The position numbers and the translations under genes were made by a program. Below, piece after piece: positions 36,046 to 44,531 of a DNA stretch of 59,104 nt (positions are counted from its first letter, which is position 1; each line of letters opens with the position of its first letter). The stretch covers positions 162,055 through 221,158 of the forward strand of contig CAMYOC010000051.1 of NCBI GenBank assembly GCA_947259915.1, read 5' to 3'. This DNA is from an uncultured Gammaproteobacteria bacterium (GTDB taxonomy: Bacteria > Pseudomonadota > Gammaproteobacteria > Steroidobacterales > XN24). Below the pieces are notes generated by a model. It saw nothing but the letters and a program-made list of their open reading frames with translations, was not told where the DNA came from and did not search any database.

Positions 36046-37116
36046 TTGGCCTTGTCTAATTCCCCCATGCTTGAACGCACACGACCAGAGATCGAATCCA
36101 GAGTTGTCGTCGACCGGCTGGGACGGACCCTGCACGATCTCCGCATCTCGGTGATCGATCGCTGCAACTTCCGCTGTCCCTACTGCATGCCGGAGGAAGA
36201 CTATCCGGAACATCACCAGTTCTTCCGTGCGGAAGAGCGTCTCAGCTTCGACGAGATCATCCGCGTCACCCGTCTGTTTGCCGGACTCGGTGTCAGGAAA
36301 ATCCGCATCACCGGTGGCGAACCGCTGTTGCGCAAGAATCTGCCGACTCTGGTGCGTGAACTCTCCGCCATCCAGTCCCTCGACGATATCGCGCTGACCA
36401 CCAATGGCATCCTGCTCGGCGCCCAGGCGGAAGCGCTAAGAGCCGCGGGTCTCGAGCGCGTCACCGTGAGTCTGGACAGCCTCGACGACGAGGTCTTTTC
36501 GAGCATGAGCGGCGGCCGTGGCGACAAGACCCGGGTACTCGAGGGCATCAGTGCCGCAATCGCGGCCGGATTGACGCCGGTAAAGATCAACGTGGTCGTG
36601 CAGAAAGGTCAGAATGACCACACGGTGCTCGATCTGCTGGAACACTTCCGTGGGTCCGGCGTCATCGTGCGTCTGATCGAATATATGGATGTCGGCAACC
36701 GCAATCACTGGCGGGCCGACCAGGTCGTCCCGTCCCGCGATCTGCTGGCGGCCATCCATGCACGCTGGCCGATGCGCGCCGTCAACGAAAATTATCCCGG
36801 CGAAGTCGCCCGCCGTTATCTCTATGAGGATGGTCAGGGCGAGATCGGCTTTATCTCCTCGGTGACCGAGCCGTTCTGCCGGGATTGCACCCGTGCCCGT
36901 CTGTCAACCAACGGCGAGCTCTATACCTGCCTCTTCGCGAGCCGCGGCACCGACCTGCTCGGACCGATGAGGGCCGGCGCCAGCGACGAGGAGTTGCTGC
37001 GTCTGATCGGAGATGTCTGGAGCGGCCGGGTCGATCGTTACAGCGAGGAGCGCGACCCCGGCGCCGCCGAAGCCCATGTGCTGCACAAGGTCGAGATGTA
37101 TCAGGTGGGCGGATGA
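36046..37116 (+). CDS. moaA: GTP 3',8-cyclase MoaA
   Basis: A radical-SAM enzyme that starts Mo-cofactor synthesis from GTP. The N-terminal cluster is C-N-F-R-C-P-Y-C, followed by G-G-E-P-L-L-R. The C-terminal cluster is C-R-D-C-T-R-A-R-L-S-T-N-G with a third Cys in Y-T-C-L-F. The protein ends in the activity-linked G-G. TTG at 36046 with AAGGGA 6 nt upstream is chosen; ATG at 36067 is an alternative seven residues shorter. Its stop overlaps the moaC start. Confidence 0.97.
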   Translation: MALSNSPMLERTRPEIESRVVVDRLGRTLHDLRISVIDRCNFRCPYCMPEEDYPEHHQFFRAEERLSFDEIIRVTRLFAGLGVRKIRITGGEPLLRKNLPTLVRELSAIQSLDDIALTTNGILLGAQAEALRAAGLERVTVSLDSLDDEVFSSMSGGRGDKTRVLEGISAAIAAGLTPVKINVVVQKGQNDHTVLDLLEHFRGSGVIVRLIEYMDVGNRNHWRADQVVPSRDLLAAIHARWPMRAVNENYPGEVARRYLYEDGQGEIGFISSVTEPFCRDCTRARLSTNGELYTCLFASRGTDLLGPMRAGASDEELLRLIGDVWSGRVDRYSEERDPGAAEAHVLHKVEMYQVGG

Positions 37117-37586
37117 CGGTTTCCCATGTGGGTCCGGACAATCGGCCGCGGATGGTGGATGTCAGCGCCAAGGCGGTCACCGAACGCATCGCCCATGCGC
37201 GCTCCAGCGTGCGCTTCCCGGCGGACGTGCTGCCCGGCGAGCCCGGCGGCGAGATCCAGACCAAGAAGGGTCCGGTGTTTCACACCGCCATCGTCGCTGG
37301 CGTGATGGCCGCCAAGAAGACACACGAGTTGATCCCGTTCTGTCACCCGCTCGCGATCGAGGATTGCAAGATCGACATCGAGCTGGGCAGCGACGGCGTC
37401 GCCATCATCGATTGCCGGGTCAAGGTGCGGCATAAGACCGGCGTCGAGATGGAGGCGCTGACCGGCGCCAGCGTCGCGGCACTGACCATCTACGATATGT
37501 GCAAGTCCCTGTCCCACGATCTGGTCATCGGTGAAACCCGGCTGATCGAAAAGCGTGGCGGCAAGAGTGACTACCTTTCCCGCTGA
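37113..37586 (+). CDS. moaC: Cyclic pyranopterin monophosphate synthase MoaC
   Basis: A 157-residue protein with the family landmarks M-V-D-V-S-A-K, K-K-G-P-V-F-H-T-A, A-A-K-K-T-H-E-L-I-P-F-C-H-P-L and G-V-E-M-E-A-L-T-G. It rearranges the MoaA product to cyclic pyranopterin monophosphate. The ATG overlaps the moaA stop by 4 nt. Confidence 0.97.
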   Translation: MTVSHVGPDNRPRMVDVSAKAVTERIAHARSSVRFPADVLPGEPGGEIQTKKGPVFHTAIVAGVMAAKKTHELIPFCHPLAIEDCKIDIELGSDGVAIIDCRVKVRHKTGVEMEALTGASVAALTIYDMCKSLSHDLVIGETRLIEKRGGKSDYLSR

Positions 37587-37612
37587 GGCGCGGCCCGGCG
37601 CAGTAGGGAACG

Positions 37613-37858
37613 ATGACCACAAAGACTCTGACCGTGCGCTATTTCGCCCTGTTCCGTGAGCGGGCCGGCTGCGACCAGGAGCAGCTGGCAATCGAGGCAG
37701 ACACCGCCGGCGAATTGTTCGCCGAGGTCGCCCGGCGCCACGGACTGCCTCACCTGACCGACGCCAAGGTTGCGGTCAACGACGAGATGAGCAGCTTCGA
37801 GGCCGTGCTGAGCGACGGCGACACGGTGTTATTCTTTCCACCGGTTTCGGGGGGCTGA
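37613..37858 (+). CDS. moaD: Molybdopterin synthase sulfur carrier MoaD
   Basis: An 81-residue ubiquitin-like protein ending P-P-V-S-G-G, the C-terminal Gly-Gly that is thiocarboxylated to carry sulfur to MoaE. Its stop shares bases with the moaE start (TGATG), the usual coupling for the MoaD-MoaE heterotetramer. Confidence 0.96.
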   Translation: MTTKTLTVRYFALFRERAGCDQEQLAIEADTAGELFAEVARRHGLPHLTDAKVAVNDEMSSFEAVLSDGDTVLFFPPVSGG

Positions 37859-38331
37859 TGTTTACCGTCTCGCATCAGGCGCTGGATCTCGAGGCCCTCA
37901 AAGCCGAGCTACCCGATCCGGGCGCCGGCGCCTGCGTGATCTTCGAAGGCTGGATTCGCGATACCAACTACGACAAGCCGGTGACCGCGCTGGACTACGA
38001 AGTGTATGAGGAGATGGCGCTCAAGGAGGGCAGCCGGGTGATGGCCGAGGCCGCAGAGAAATTCGATATCCTCGCCGCACGCTGCGCCCATGTCGCCGGC
38101 CACCTCGAGATCGGCGACTGCGCGGTATGGGTTGGCGTAACTTCGGCTCACCGGGATGCCGCTTTCCTCGCCTGCCGGTACATCATCGACGAGATAAAGA
38201 AACGGCTACCGATCTGGAAAAAAGAGTTCTTCGCCAATGGCGATACCGGCTGGGTCAACTGTGAGCACGGTAGCCAGAGCGCTTCACCGGCGGCGCCAGT
38301 CCCACGGGGGACGTCATCGTCGACCAAATAG
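37858..38331 (+). CDS. moaE: Molybdopterin synthase catalytic subunit MoaE
   Basis: A 157-residue protein with F-E-G-W-I-R-D, L-D-Y-E-V-Y, H-V-A-G-H-L-E-I-G-D and I-K-K-R-L-P-I-W-K-K-E, the catalytic Lys region. It adds the dithiolene sulfurs to precursor Z. The C-terminal tail (about 20 residues, Ser/Pro-rich) extends past the conserved core. A terminator follows 28 nt after the stop. Confidence 0.96.
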   Translation: MFTVSHQALDLEALKAELPDPGAGACVIFEGWIRDTNYDKPVTALDYEVYEEMALKEGSRVMAEAAEKFDILAARCAHVAGHLEIGDCAVWVGVTSAHRDAAFLACRYIIDEIKKRLPIWKKEFFANGDTGWVNCEHGSQSASPAAPVPRGTSSSTK

Positions 38332-38358
38332 ACCCGACGCTCTAGACGCCACGAGCCG

Positions 38359-38396
38359 AAACGAAAAACCCCGCCAGAGAGCGGGGTTTTCGTTTA
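38359..38396. terminator. Bidirectional intrinsic terminator
   Basis: A stem of AACGAAAAACCCCGC pairing with GCGGGGTTTTCGTTT around a six-base loop. It has T-rich tails on both strands, so it can end the moe/moa operon from the left and the small gene at 38394-38501 from the right. The stop codon of that small gene lies within the outer stem. Confidence 0.92.
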
Positions 38397-38501
38397 ATGC
38401 TGGCGCGAAATCGGTGTGCGCCGGCGTCTCCGGGCCCGGCGCTGCAATCGCGCCTGACGGCCACGATCACTTTCGTCGTTCCAGGAATCACGCTTGTCCA
38501 T
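38394..38501 (-). CDS. 35-codon basic protein (probable small gene)
   Basis: ATG at 38501 is preceded by GAGGTGATTT, a strong ribosome site with 6-nt spacing. The 35-residue product starts M-D-K-R-D-S-W-N-D-E-S and then becomes very Arg-rich (Q-R-R-A-R-R-R-R-R-T-P). The stop runs straight into the bidirectional terminator, giving the gene its own 3' end. The acidic head and Arg-rich tail suggest binding to nucleic acid or another polyanion. No family recognised; it is divergent from phaB. Confidence 0.6.
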   Translation of the reverse strand: MDKRDSWNDESDRGRQARLQRRARRRRRTPISRQH

Positions 38502-38572
38502 AAATCACCTCAAAGACGTTCCATATATTCACAAAAACTGCCACTAGACTAACCGTCCGTCCGGGTGGCTAC

Positions 38573-38588
38573 AGTGATGCAGATCACA
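38573..38588. promoter_or_regulatory. CRP/Vfr-like site upstream of phaB
   Basis: AGTGA-TGCAGA-TCACA matches TGTGA-N6-TCACA at nine of ten defined positions. Its centre lies about 58 nt before the start point predicted from the adjacent -35/-10 pair, close to a class I activator position. The match is visible; the regulator and direction are inferred. Confidence 0.5.
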
Positions 38589-38602
38589 ATTATCTAATAC
38601 AA

Positions 38603-38631
38603 TTGTAAATTATTGTTTTTATTGCTTTAAA
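38603..38631 (+). promoter_or_regulatory. Probable sigma-70 promoter of phaB
   Basis: TTGTAA at 38603-38608, a 17-nt AT-rich spacer and TTTAAA at 38626-38631. Each hexamer matches consensus at four of six positions. It sits in the only markedly AT-rich patch of this region. The 5' untranslated region to phaB would be about 260 nt, which is long. Confidence 0.45.
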
Positions 38632-38899
38632 TGCAGTCCAAATGCGACCCGCAGCGGCCGCCGTCGACACGGGTCGAGATCGGTGCCGGGACCCCGCGTT
38701 TTGGCCTGTCTGGCTCCGGTACGTCGGGATCCGGCGTGGCTGGATCGGGCGGGTGTCAGGGCTCACGGCGGCTGCCGCAAGACACACCCGGGCGGAGGCG
38801 CAAGCTTAGACGAATGGCCAATTGGAAGCGGCCGCGCGCTGGCAGATGATGGCAGATCATTTACTTTGTCTGGCACACAGATCTGCAGTGGAGGCTGAC

Positions 38900-39625
38900 A
38901 TGACGGGACGAGTCGCATTGGTCACGGGCGGAACCAGGGGGATTGGCGGCGGCATATCCCGGGAACTCCACGAAGCAGGCTACAGAGTCGCCGCCAACTA
39001 TGCAGGCAACGACGAACGCGCCAGACAGTTCGAGGAAGAAACCGGTATCCCGGTGTTCAGATTCGACGCCGGAAAATTCGAGGATGTCCAGCGCGGGATC
39101 GCGGATGTAGTCGAGCGAGTCGGTCCGGTCGAGGTGCTGGTCAATAACGCCGGTATCACCCGCGACTCCACCCTGCACAAGATGAGCTTCGAGCAGTGGG
39201 ATGACGTCATCCGCACCAACCTCACCTCTTGCTTCAATCTTTGCCGTGCGGTGATCGAGAGCATGCGCGAGCGGAAGTTCGGCCGTATCGTCAACGTCGG
39301 CTCGGTCAATGGTCAGGCGGGACAATATGGTCAGGTCAATTACGCCGCATCGAAGTCAGGCATGCATGGCTTTACCAAGGCACTGGCGCAGGAGGGCGCG
39401 GCTTACGGCATCACCGTCAATGCGGTAGCGCCGGGCTATGTGAACACAGAGATGGTGCGGGCCGTGCCGGAAAAGGTGCTGGAGAAGATCATCCGGCGGA
39501 TCCCGGTGGGCCGTCTCGGTGAGCCCCATGACATCGTCCGCGCGGTGTTCTATCTGGTCAGTGACGAAGCCGACTTCATTACCGGCTCCACCGTGTCGGT
39601 CAACGGCGGTCAGCATATGTACTGA
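38900..39625 (+). CDS. phaB: Acetoacetyl-CoA reductase PhaB (first copy)
   Basis: A 241-residue SDR with T-G-G-T-R-G-I-G-G-G, N-N-A-G-I-T-R-D-S-T-L-H-K-M and N-Y-A-A-S-K-S-G-M-H-G-F, which are characteristic of PhaB. It reduces acetoacetyl-CoA to (R)-3-hydroxybutyryl-CoA with NADPH. The ATG at 38900 has GTGGAGG upstream, so the frame from 38822 is rejected. It is convergent with phaC (42 nt apart). Confidence 0.93.
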   Translation: MTGRVALVTGGTRGIGGGISRELHEAGYRVAANYAGNDERARQFEEETGIPVFRFDAGKFEDVQRGIADVVERVGPVEVLVNNAGITRDSTLHKMSFEQWDDVIRTNLTSCFNLCRAVIESMRERKFGRIVNVGSVNGQAGQYGQVNYAASKSGMHGFTKALAQEGAAYGITVNAVAPGYVNTEMVRAVPEKVLEKIIRRIPVGRLGEPHDIVRAVFYLVSDEADFITGSTVSVNGGQHMY

Positions 39626-39667
39626 GCCCGGCGTTGCCCTCAAGCCGACGCCGCGGACCGTATGGCG

Positions 39668-41389
39668 CTATTTAGGCGGACGGATCGTTTGCTTGACGAA
39701 GCTGCCCGGCGCCGGCTCCAGAGAAGGATAGTCCTTGCTCCCTGGTGTCCGGGCCGGCACCTTGCCGTCGGCATAGCGGCGCAGCCAGCGTATCCAGTCC
39801 GGCCACCAGGATCCCGCGTGCTCCTCGGTGTCATGGAGCCAGGCTTCCGCATCGGCCGGCGTATCTGAGCTGGCGCGATAACCGTACTTCTTTTTCGACG
39901 GCGGATTGATCACCCCGGCGATATGTCCCGAGTTGCCGAGCACAAAACGGGTCGGGCCAGAAAACAATTGCGTCGATTCGTAGGTAGTCTTCCACGGCGC
40001 GATGTGGTCGTCGCGGGTCGACAGCACATAGGCTGGCGTCTTGATCCGGGTCACGTCGATGGGCTCACCGGCCATTTCGATGCCGCCGGGTTCACGCAGC
40101 CTGTTGTTCATATACATGTTGCGCATAAAGAACGAATGCGCGGTCAGCGGCATATTGGTCGCGTCTTCGTTCCAGAACAACAGATCGAAGGGCATGCGCT
40201 CCTTGCCGAGCAGATAGTGATTGATGATGAAGGACCAGATCAGGTCCGGCGCCCGCAGCATGCGGAATCCCCAGGCCACGTTGTCGCCGGGGATATATCC
40301 TTTGCGTTTGCCCACTCGCTCGAGCCGCTTGATCTGGGCTTCGTCGACAAACACCTTTACCTCGCCGACATCGGAATAGTCGATCAGGGTGGTCAGATAG
40401 GTGCCGGAGCGGATCGGATGACGGCCCTTGGCGTCGAGCCAGGCCAGGGTGCAGGCCAGCAGGATGCCGCCGAGACAGTAGCCCATCGCGTTGACCTCGG
40501 CTTCGCCGGTGATCGCCTCGATCACTTCCAGGGCCTGTAGCGGTCCTTCGAGCATGTAGTCATCAAAGCTCTTGTCCGGGGTCGACTCATCAGGATTGCG
40601 CCAGGAGATCAGGAACACCGTCTGGCCCTGGTCTACCAGGTATTTGACCACCGAGTTCTCCGGCTGCATATCCAGCACATAGAACTTGTTCAGCCAGGGC
40701 GGGATGATCAGCAGCGGACGCTTCGCGACCTGCTTTGTGGTCGGCGTGTACTGGATCAGCTGGATCAGGTCATTCTGATAGACCACCTCGCCCGGCGTCA
40801 CCGCAAGGTCGCGCCCGACTTCGAACGCACCGAGATCCGACATGCTGATATTGAGACGGCCGTGGCGCAAATCCAGGTCTTCCCACAAGTTCATCAGACC
40901 GGCGGCCAGATTGCCGCCCTTGCTGCCGACGGTCGCCTCGATCACCTCGGGATTGGTCAGCGGGAAGTTGCTCGGTGCGATAGCGTCAAGGAATTGTGCA
41001 GTAAAAAAGCGGACCTTGCGTTGTTGCTCTTCGTCCATGCCCCGGGTCTGGTCGACCATCTCCAGTACCGTGCGCACATAAGCCATATAGAGCCGGCGCA
41101 CCAGGTCCAGCGTGGGGTGCTTCTCCCACGCTTCCGAGCTGAAGCGGCGGTCGCCGTTCAACTTCTCCCCGGCGGTCTCGACGCCGGCCATCCTCAGCGC
41201 TGCGTCGCGCGAGATCGACAGCCAGTCCATCGCCAGATTCGCACTGCCGCGCAATGGCGTGGAGGGATTGATCAACAAGTGACCGAGCCACTGCGCATAG
41301 GCCTTGCCCAGGTCCTTGGACATGCCGGCCATCAGGCGGCTCATTTCATATTGGCTGCGGATGTTCTCCAGCTTTAGTGACTCCAGCAC
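39668..41389 (-). CDS. phaC: Class I polyhydroxyalkanoate synthase
   Basis: A 573-residue PHA synthase of class I length. The lipase-like box G-Y-C-L-G-G supplies the catalytic Cys; Asp is in S-T-R-D-D-H-I-A-P-W and His in L-G-N-S-G-H-I-A-G-V-I-N-P-P. It polymerises (R)-3-hydroxyacyl-CoA into storage granules. The start is GTG with GAGAGG 5 nt upstream. It follows phaA by 12 nt and should be co-transcribed with it. Confidence 0.97.
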   Translation of the reverse strand: MLESLKLENIRSQYEMSRLMAGMSKDLGKAYAQWLGHLLINPSTPLRGSANLAMDWLSISRDAALRMAGVETAGEKLNGDRRFSSEAWEKHPTLDLVRRLYMAYVRTVLEMVDQTRGMDEEQQRKVRFFTAQFLDAIAPSNFPLTNPEVIEATVGSKGGNLAAGLMNLWEDLDLRHGRLNISMSDLGAFEVGRDLAVTPGEVVYQNDLIQLIQYTPTTKQVAKRPLLIIPPWLNKFYVLDMQPENSVVKYLVDQGQTVFLISWRNPDESTPDKSFDDYMLEGPLQALEVIEAITGEAEVNAMGYCLGGILLACTLAWLDAKGRHPIRSGTYLTTLIDYSDVGEVKVFVDEAQIKRLERVGKRKGYIPGDNVAWGFRMLRAPDLIWSFIINHYLLGKERMPFDLLFWNEDATNMPLTAHSFFMRNMYMNNRLREPGGIEMAGEPIDVTRIKTPAYVLSTRDDHIAPWKTTYESTQLFSGPTRFVLGNSGHIAGVINPPSKKKYGYRASSDTPADAEAWLHDTEEHAGSWWPDWIRWLRRYADGKVPARTPGSKDYPSLEPAPGSFVKQTIRPPK

Positions 41390-41401
41390 GTCGACCTCTC
41401 T

Positions 41402-42589
41402 TTAGATACGCTCGAAGATGGCGGCGATGCCCTGGCCACCGCCGATGCACATGGTAACCAGCGCATAGCGGCCACCGCTACGGTGCAGTTCATGGATGGC
41501 CTTGACGGTGATGATGGCGCCTGTGGCCCCGATCGGATGGCCCAGCGAGATACCGCTGCCGTTGGGATTGGTCTTTTCCGGCGGCAGACCCAGATCCCGC
41601 GCCACGGCCAGCGCCTGGGCGGCGAATGCTTCATTGACCTCGAACACGTCGATGTCATCCACACTCAGGCCTGTCGATTCGAGCAGATGGCGTGTCGCCG
41701 GCACCGGACCGATTCCCATGTACTTCGGTTCCACGCCGGCGAAGGCATAACCGACCAGCCGCGCCAGCGGCTTCAGCTTGCGCTGTTCGGCCATCTCGCG
41801 GTCCATCAACACCACCGACGCGGCAGCGTCGTTGATACCTGACGCATTGCCAGCGGTCACGCTGCCGTCCTTGCGGAACACCGGCCGCAATTTCGCCAGA
41901 CCCTCGACGGTGGCGTCGCCGCGCACGTGCTCGTCGGTGTCGAATGCCACCATCTCGCGCTTGCGGCGGATCTCCACTGGGACGATCTGGTCCTTGAAAT
42001 AACCGGCCTCGATGGCCCGGGCCGCGCGCTGCTGGCTCTGCACCGCCAGTGCGTCCTGGTCCTCGCGGCTGACATCCCAGCGCTCCGCCACATTTTCGGC
42101 GGTGATGCCCATATGGCAATCGTCAAAGGGGTCGGTCAGCGCACCGACCATGGCGTCAATCACCTGGCCGTCATTCATGCGCTGGCCAAAACGCAGCCCG
42201 GGGATCCAGTACTGAGCCCGGCTCATGCACTCGGCCCCGCCAGCGACGGTGCAGGAAGCGTCGCCGAGCTCGATCAGCTGGGCCGCGGATACGATCGCCT
42301 GGAGTCCGCTGCCGCAGAGTCGGTTGACGGTAAATGCCGGAGTCTCCACCGGCAGACCACCATTGACCGCCACGACCCGGGACAGATACATGTCCTTCGG
42401 CTCGGTGTGGATCACGTTGCCGAATACCACATGGCCCACAGCCTCGGACGCGATGCCAGCGCGTTCGACAGACGCCCGGACGCAGGTGGCTCCGAGTTCG
42501 GTCGGGGGCGTTCCGGCCAGGCTGCCGCCGTAGGTTCCTATTGCGGTCCTGACGGCGCTGAGTACTACGATCTCACGTGCTTTGGCCAT
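41402..42589 (-). CDS. phaA: Acetyl-CoA acetyltransferase (beta-ketothiolase) PhaA
   Basis: A 395-residue thiolase with N-R-L-C-G-S-G-L-Q-A (acyl-enzyme Cys), G-H-P-I-G-A-T-G-A (His) and C-I-G-G-G-Q-G-I-A (second Cys). It condenses two acetyl-CoA to acetoacetyl-CoA for PHA synthesis. The ATG at 42589 has GGAGCGACAC upstream; the frame from 42628 is rejected. A partial CTGC-CA-GCAG palindrome lies about 50 nt upstream (42639-42648), perhaps regulatory. Confidence 0.95.
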   Translation of the reverse strand: MAKAREIVVLSAVRTAIGTYGGSLAGTPPTELGATCVRASVERAGIASEAVGHVVFGNVIHTEPKDMYLSRVVAVNGGLPVETPAFTVNRLCGSGLQAIVSAAQLIELGDASCTVAGGAECMSRAQYWIPGLRFGQRMNDGQVIDAMVGALTDPFDDCHMGITAENVAERWDVSREDQDALAVQSQQRAARAIEAGYFKDQIVPVEIRRKREMVAFDTDEHVRGDATVEGLAKLRPVFRKDGSVTAGNASGINDAAASVVLMDREMAEQRKLKPLARLVGYAFAGVEPKYMGIGPVPATRHLLESTGLSVDDIDVFEVNEAFAAQALAVARDLGLPPEKTNPNGSGISLGHPIGATGAIITVKAIHELHRSGGRYALVTMCIGGGQGIAAIFERI

Positions 42590-42677
42590 GTGTCGCTCCT
42601 CCCAGAGGTTACGCCTGCGTTCATCCAAGCCGCTTAGTCTGCCAGCAGGCGTCGGGAGCAGCCATTAGACGAAGGTG

Positions 42678-42711
42678 AAAAAAAAAGGCGGTGGCCCGAA
42701 GGACACCGCCT
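42678..42711 (-). terminator. Intrinsic terminator of the phasin gene
   Basis: On the minus strand GGCGGTGTCC-TTCG-GGCCACCGCC is followed by nine T residues. It lies 14 nt after the phasin stop and separates it from phaA, so the abundant phasin transcript would end here. Confidence 0.92.
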
Positions 42712-42724
42712 TGATCTGTCTGCC

Positions 42725-43102
42725 TCAGGCGGCTTTCTTGCGCGCCGCGGGCTTGGCCTTCGGTGTCGCAACGTCGAACGCTTCGGTGAAACCAACGCGG
42801 GCGATTTTCAGCATCGACTGCTGGGCCGCCGTATAAGTTTCCACCAGGCTTTGTACGCGCTTCTGCGCGCGGCCGGCATAGGCCGTGGCCAGCTTGCCCT
42901 GGGCCTTGGCAAAATCGGTCGGGCCTTCGGCTTCGCCGAACACTGCCAGCTCGTCTGTCATCAGCTCCATCGCGTCGCCGGCCAGCTCAAGCTGCAGCTG
43001 AATCGTCTTCTGGAAAGCCTCCAGGCCGATCTCACCCAGCTCGTTGGCGGGTCCAAAGACCTTCTTGCTGCTCTCGAAGAAATCAAATGTTTCGGTAGTC
43101 AT
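42725..43102 (-). CDS. phaP: Phasin (PHA granule protein)
   Basis: A 125-residue helical protein with the phasin-family middle (L-G-E-I-G-L-E-A-F-Q-K-T-I-Q-L-Q) and a Lys/Ala-rich tail ending A-R-K-K-A-A. Phasins coat PHA granules. GAGGATCTGAC precedes the ATG. It has its own promoter with a PhaR-type operator and its own terminator. Confidence 0.93.
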   Translation of the reverse strand: MTTETFDFFESSKKVFGPANELGEIGLEAFQKTIQLQLELAGDAMELMTDELAVFGEAEGPTDFAKAQGKLATAYAGRAQKRVQSLVETYTAAQQSMLKIARVGFTEAFDVATPKAKPAARKKAA

Positions 43103-43141
43103 GTCAGATCCTCACTGTCGTGTTTGGTCGGGGCAGTCAGA

Positions 43142-43171
43142 ATACTAGCAGATTATTTTTGCACTGCAAAA
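43142..43171 (-). promoter_or_regulatory. Phasin promoter with PhaR-type operator
   Basis: On the plus strand TTTTGC-ACT-GCAAAA (43157-43171) is a palindrome. Downstream in the phasin direction lies an extended -10, TG-C-TAGTAT (43142-43150), so the operator covers the -35 region. PhaR repressors are known to bind TGC-rich palindromes before phasin genes. The same half-sites and 3-nt spacer recur at 44515-44529. Confidence 0.75.
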
Positions 43172-43214
43172 TAATTTTTACGAGTCAGAATTACTTATCA
43201 AGTAAAACAATAGG

Positions 43215-43685
43215 TTATTCGTCTTCCTTTTTCTTTTTTTGCTTTTGCGCTGCAGGATTCCACGCACTGAAAATGTTCTCGTGGAGATCGGTCCACAGGC
43301 TGAGATTTTTCTTCGCCAGCTCTGCCATGGGGTTCTCGCGAGCCAGATGGAGCAGCTGCTGTTGTAGGTTCTCCTGGTTGGCCACGAAGGCGGAGACGCT
43401 GCGCTCCAGATAGGCGCCAAGGAAATCCTGCATGGCGCCGCCATAGAATCGGATCAGCTGCTCGAGCAGCTCGGCGCTGAGGATCGGCCGCCCGGCCTCC
43501 TCTCTTTCCATGATGATCTGCAGGAGGATGCTCCGGGTCAGATCCTCGCCGGATTTCGCATCCTCGACCCGCACACGCTCGCCCGCCACAATCAGACGCC
43601 GTACCTCGTCCAGGGTGATGTGACGACTCTCCTGTGAGTCGTAGAGACGCCGGTTGGCGTATTTGCGGATGACGCGGACGCTCAT
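43215..43685 (-). CDS. phaR: PHA synthesis repressor PhaR
   Basis: A 156-residue protein with the PhaR N-terminal DNA-binding domain (V-I-R-K-Y-A-N-R-R-L-Y-D-S) and a PHA-accumulation-regulator region (I-R-F-Y-G-G-A-M-Q-D-F). It ends in a Lys/Glu-rich tail. It represses phasin and other genes until PHA appears and titrates it. ATG at 43685 has GGAGG upstream. It lies 37 nt after the second phaB, so it is likely co-transcribed with it and autoregulated. Confidence 0.95.
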   Translation of the reverse strand: MSVRVIRKYANRRLYDSQESRHITLDEVRRLIVAGERVRVEDAKSGEDLTRSILLQIIMEREEAGRPILSAELLEQLIRFYGGAMQDFLGAYLERSVSAFVANQENLQQQLLHLARENPMAELAKKNLSLWTDLHENIFSAWNPAAQKQKKKKEDE

Positions 43686-43722
43686 TGCTGCCTCCTCGCC
43701 GGTCGGAAAATCCGGGCCGGGC

Positions 43723-44466
43723 CTAGCCCATATGATAGCCACCATTGACCGAGAGATCTGCGCCAGTGATGTAGCCCGCCTGGTCATCCACGAGGAACTG
43801 CACCGCCCGGGCGATTTCGCCGGGCTGTCCAAAACGCCCGGCCGGGATCGACTCGCGGATACTCTCGCGGACCGGTTCCGGAACCGCCATGATCAGCGGC
43901 GACTCGATATACCCCGGCGAGACCGTGTTAATCGTGACTCCCTTGCGGGCCGTCTCCCGGGCCACGGCCATCGTGAAACCATGGACGCCAGCCTTGGCCG
44001 CAGAATAATTGGCCTGACCGAACTGCCCGCGCTGGCCGTTTACCGATGAGATGTTGACTACCCGGCCGTAGTTCCGCTCGAGCATCCCCGGCAACACGGC
44101 ACGCGTCACATTGAACACGCTGTCCAGATTGGTGTGGACCACCGAGTTCCACTGCTCCGGAGACATTTTGACCAGACGAGAGTCGCGGGTGATACCGGCG
44201 GCGTTGATCAGCACGTCGATGGGTCCGATTGCGGTTTCGATATTCCGGACCCCGGCCGCTGTCGTCTCAAAATCGGCTACGTCGAACGGCTCAAGATGGA
44301 TCGGGCGACCTTCTCTCGCCTCCTCGTCGACCCAGGCGGCAGCCGCCTCGGCGTCTCCGGGATAGCAATTGGCGGCGACGCGGAAACCGGCCTCCACCAG
44401 CTGCTGACAGATGACGCGACCGATGGCGCCGGTGCCGCCGGTGACCAGTGCAACTCGGGTTTGCAT
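43723..44466 (-). CDS. phaB: Acetoacetyl-CoA reductase PhaB (second copy)
   Basis: A 247-residue SDR with T-G-G-T-G-A-I-G, N-A-A-G-I-T-R-D-S-R-L-V-K-M and N-Y-S-A-A-K-A-G-V-H-G-F. It is clearly the same family as the phaB at 38900 but diverged (G-A-I-G in place of R-G-I-G), so it may differ in cofactor or chain-length preference. It is led by a PhaR-type operator and followed by phaR. Confidence 0.9.
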   Translation of the reverse strand: MQTRVALVTGGTGAIGRVICQQLVEAGFRVAANCYPGDAEAAAAWVDEEAREGRPIHLEPFDVADFETTAAGVRNIETAIGPIDVLINAAGITRDSRLVKMSPEQWNSVVHTNLDSVFNVTRAVLPGMLERNYGRVVNISSVNGQRGQFGQANYSAAKAGVHGFTMAVARETARKGVTINTVSPGYIESPLIMAVPEPVRESIRESIPAGRFGQPGEIARAVQFLVDDQAGYITGADLSVNGGYHMG

Positions 44467-44499
44467 GATGGCGCTCCTGACAAAACTCGTGTGCCGTCA

Positions 44500-44531
44500 A
44501 GCATAGCGCGTCTATTTTGCGATGCAAAATA
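44500..44531 (-). promoter_or_regulatory. Second phaB promoter with PhaR-type operator
   Basis: TATTTTGC-GAT-GCAAAATA (44513-44531) is a perfect palindrome with the TTTTGC-N3-GCAAAA core seen before phaP. On the minus strand TTTGCA, a 17-nt spacer and TATGCT (44500-44505) form a -35/-10 pair, so the operator overlaps the -35. This would put phaB2 and phaR under PhaR control. Confidence 0.75.
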
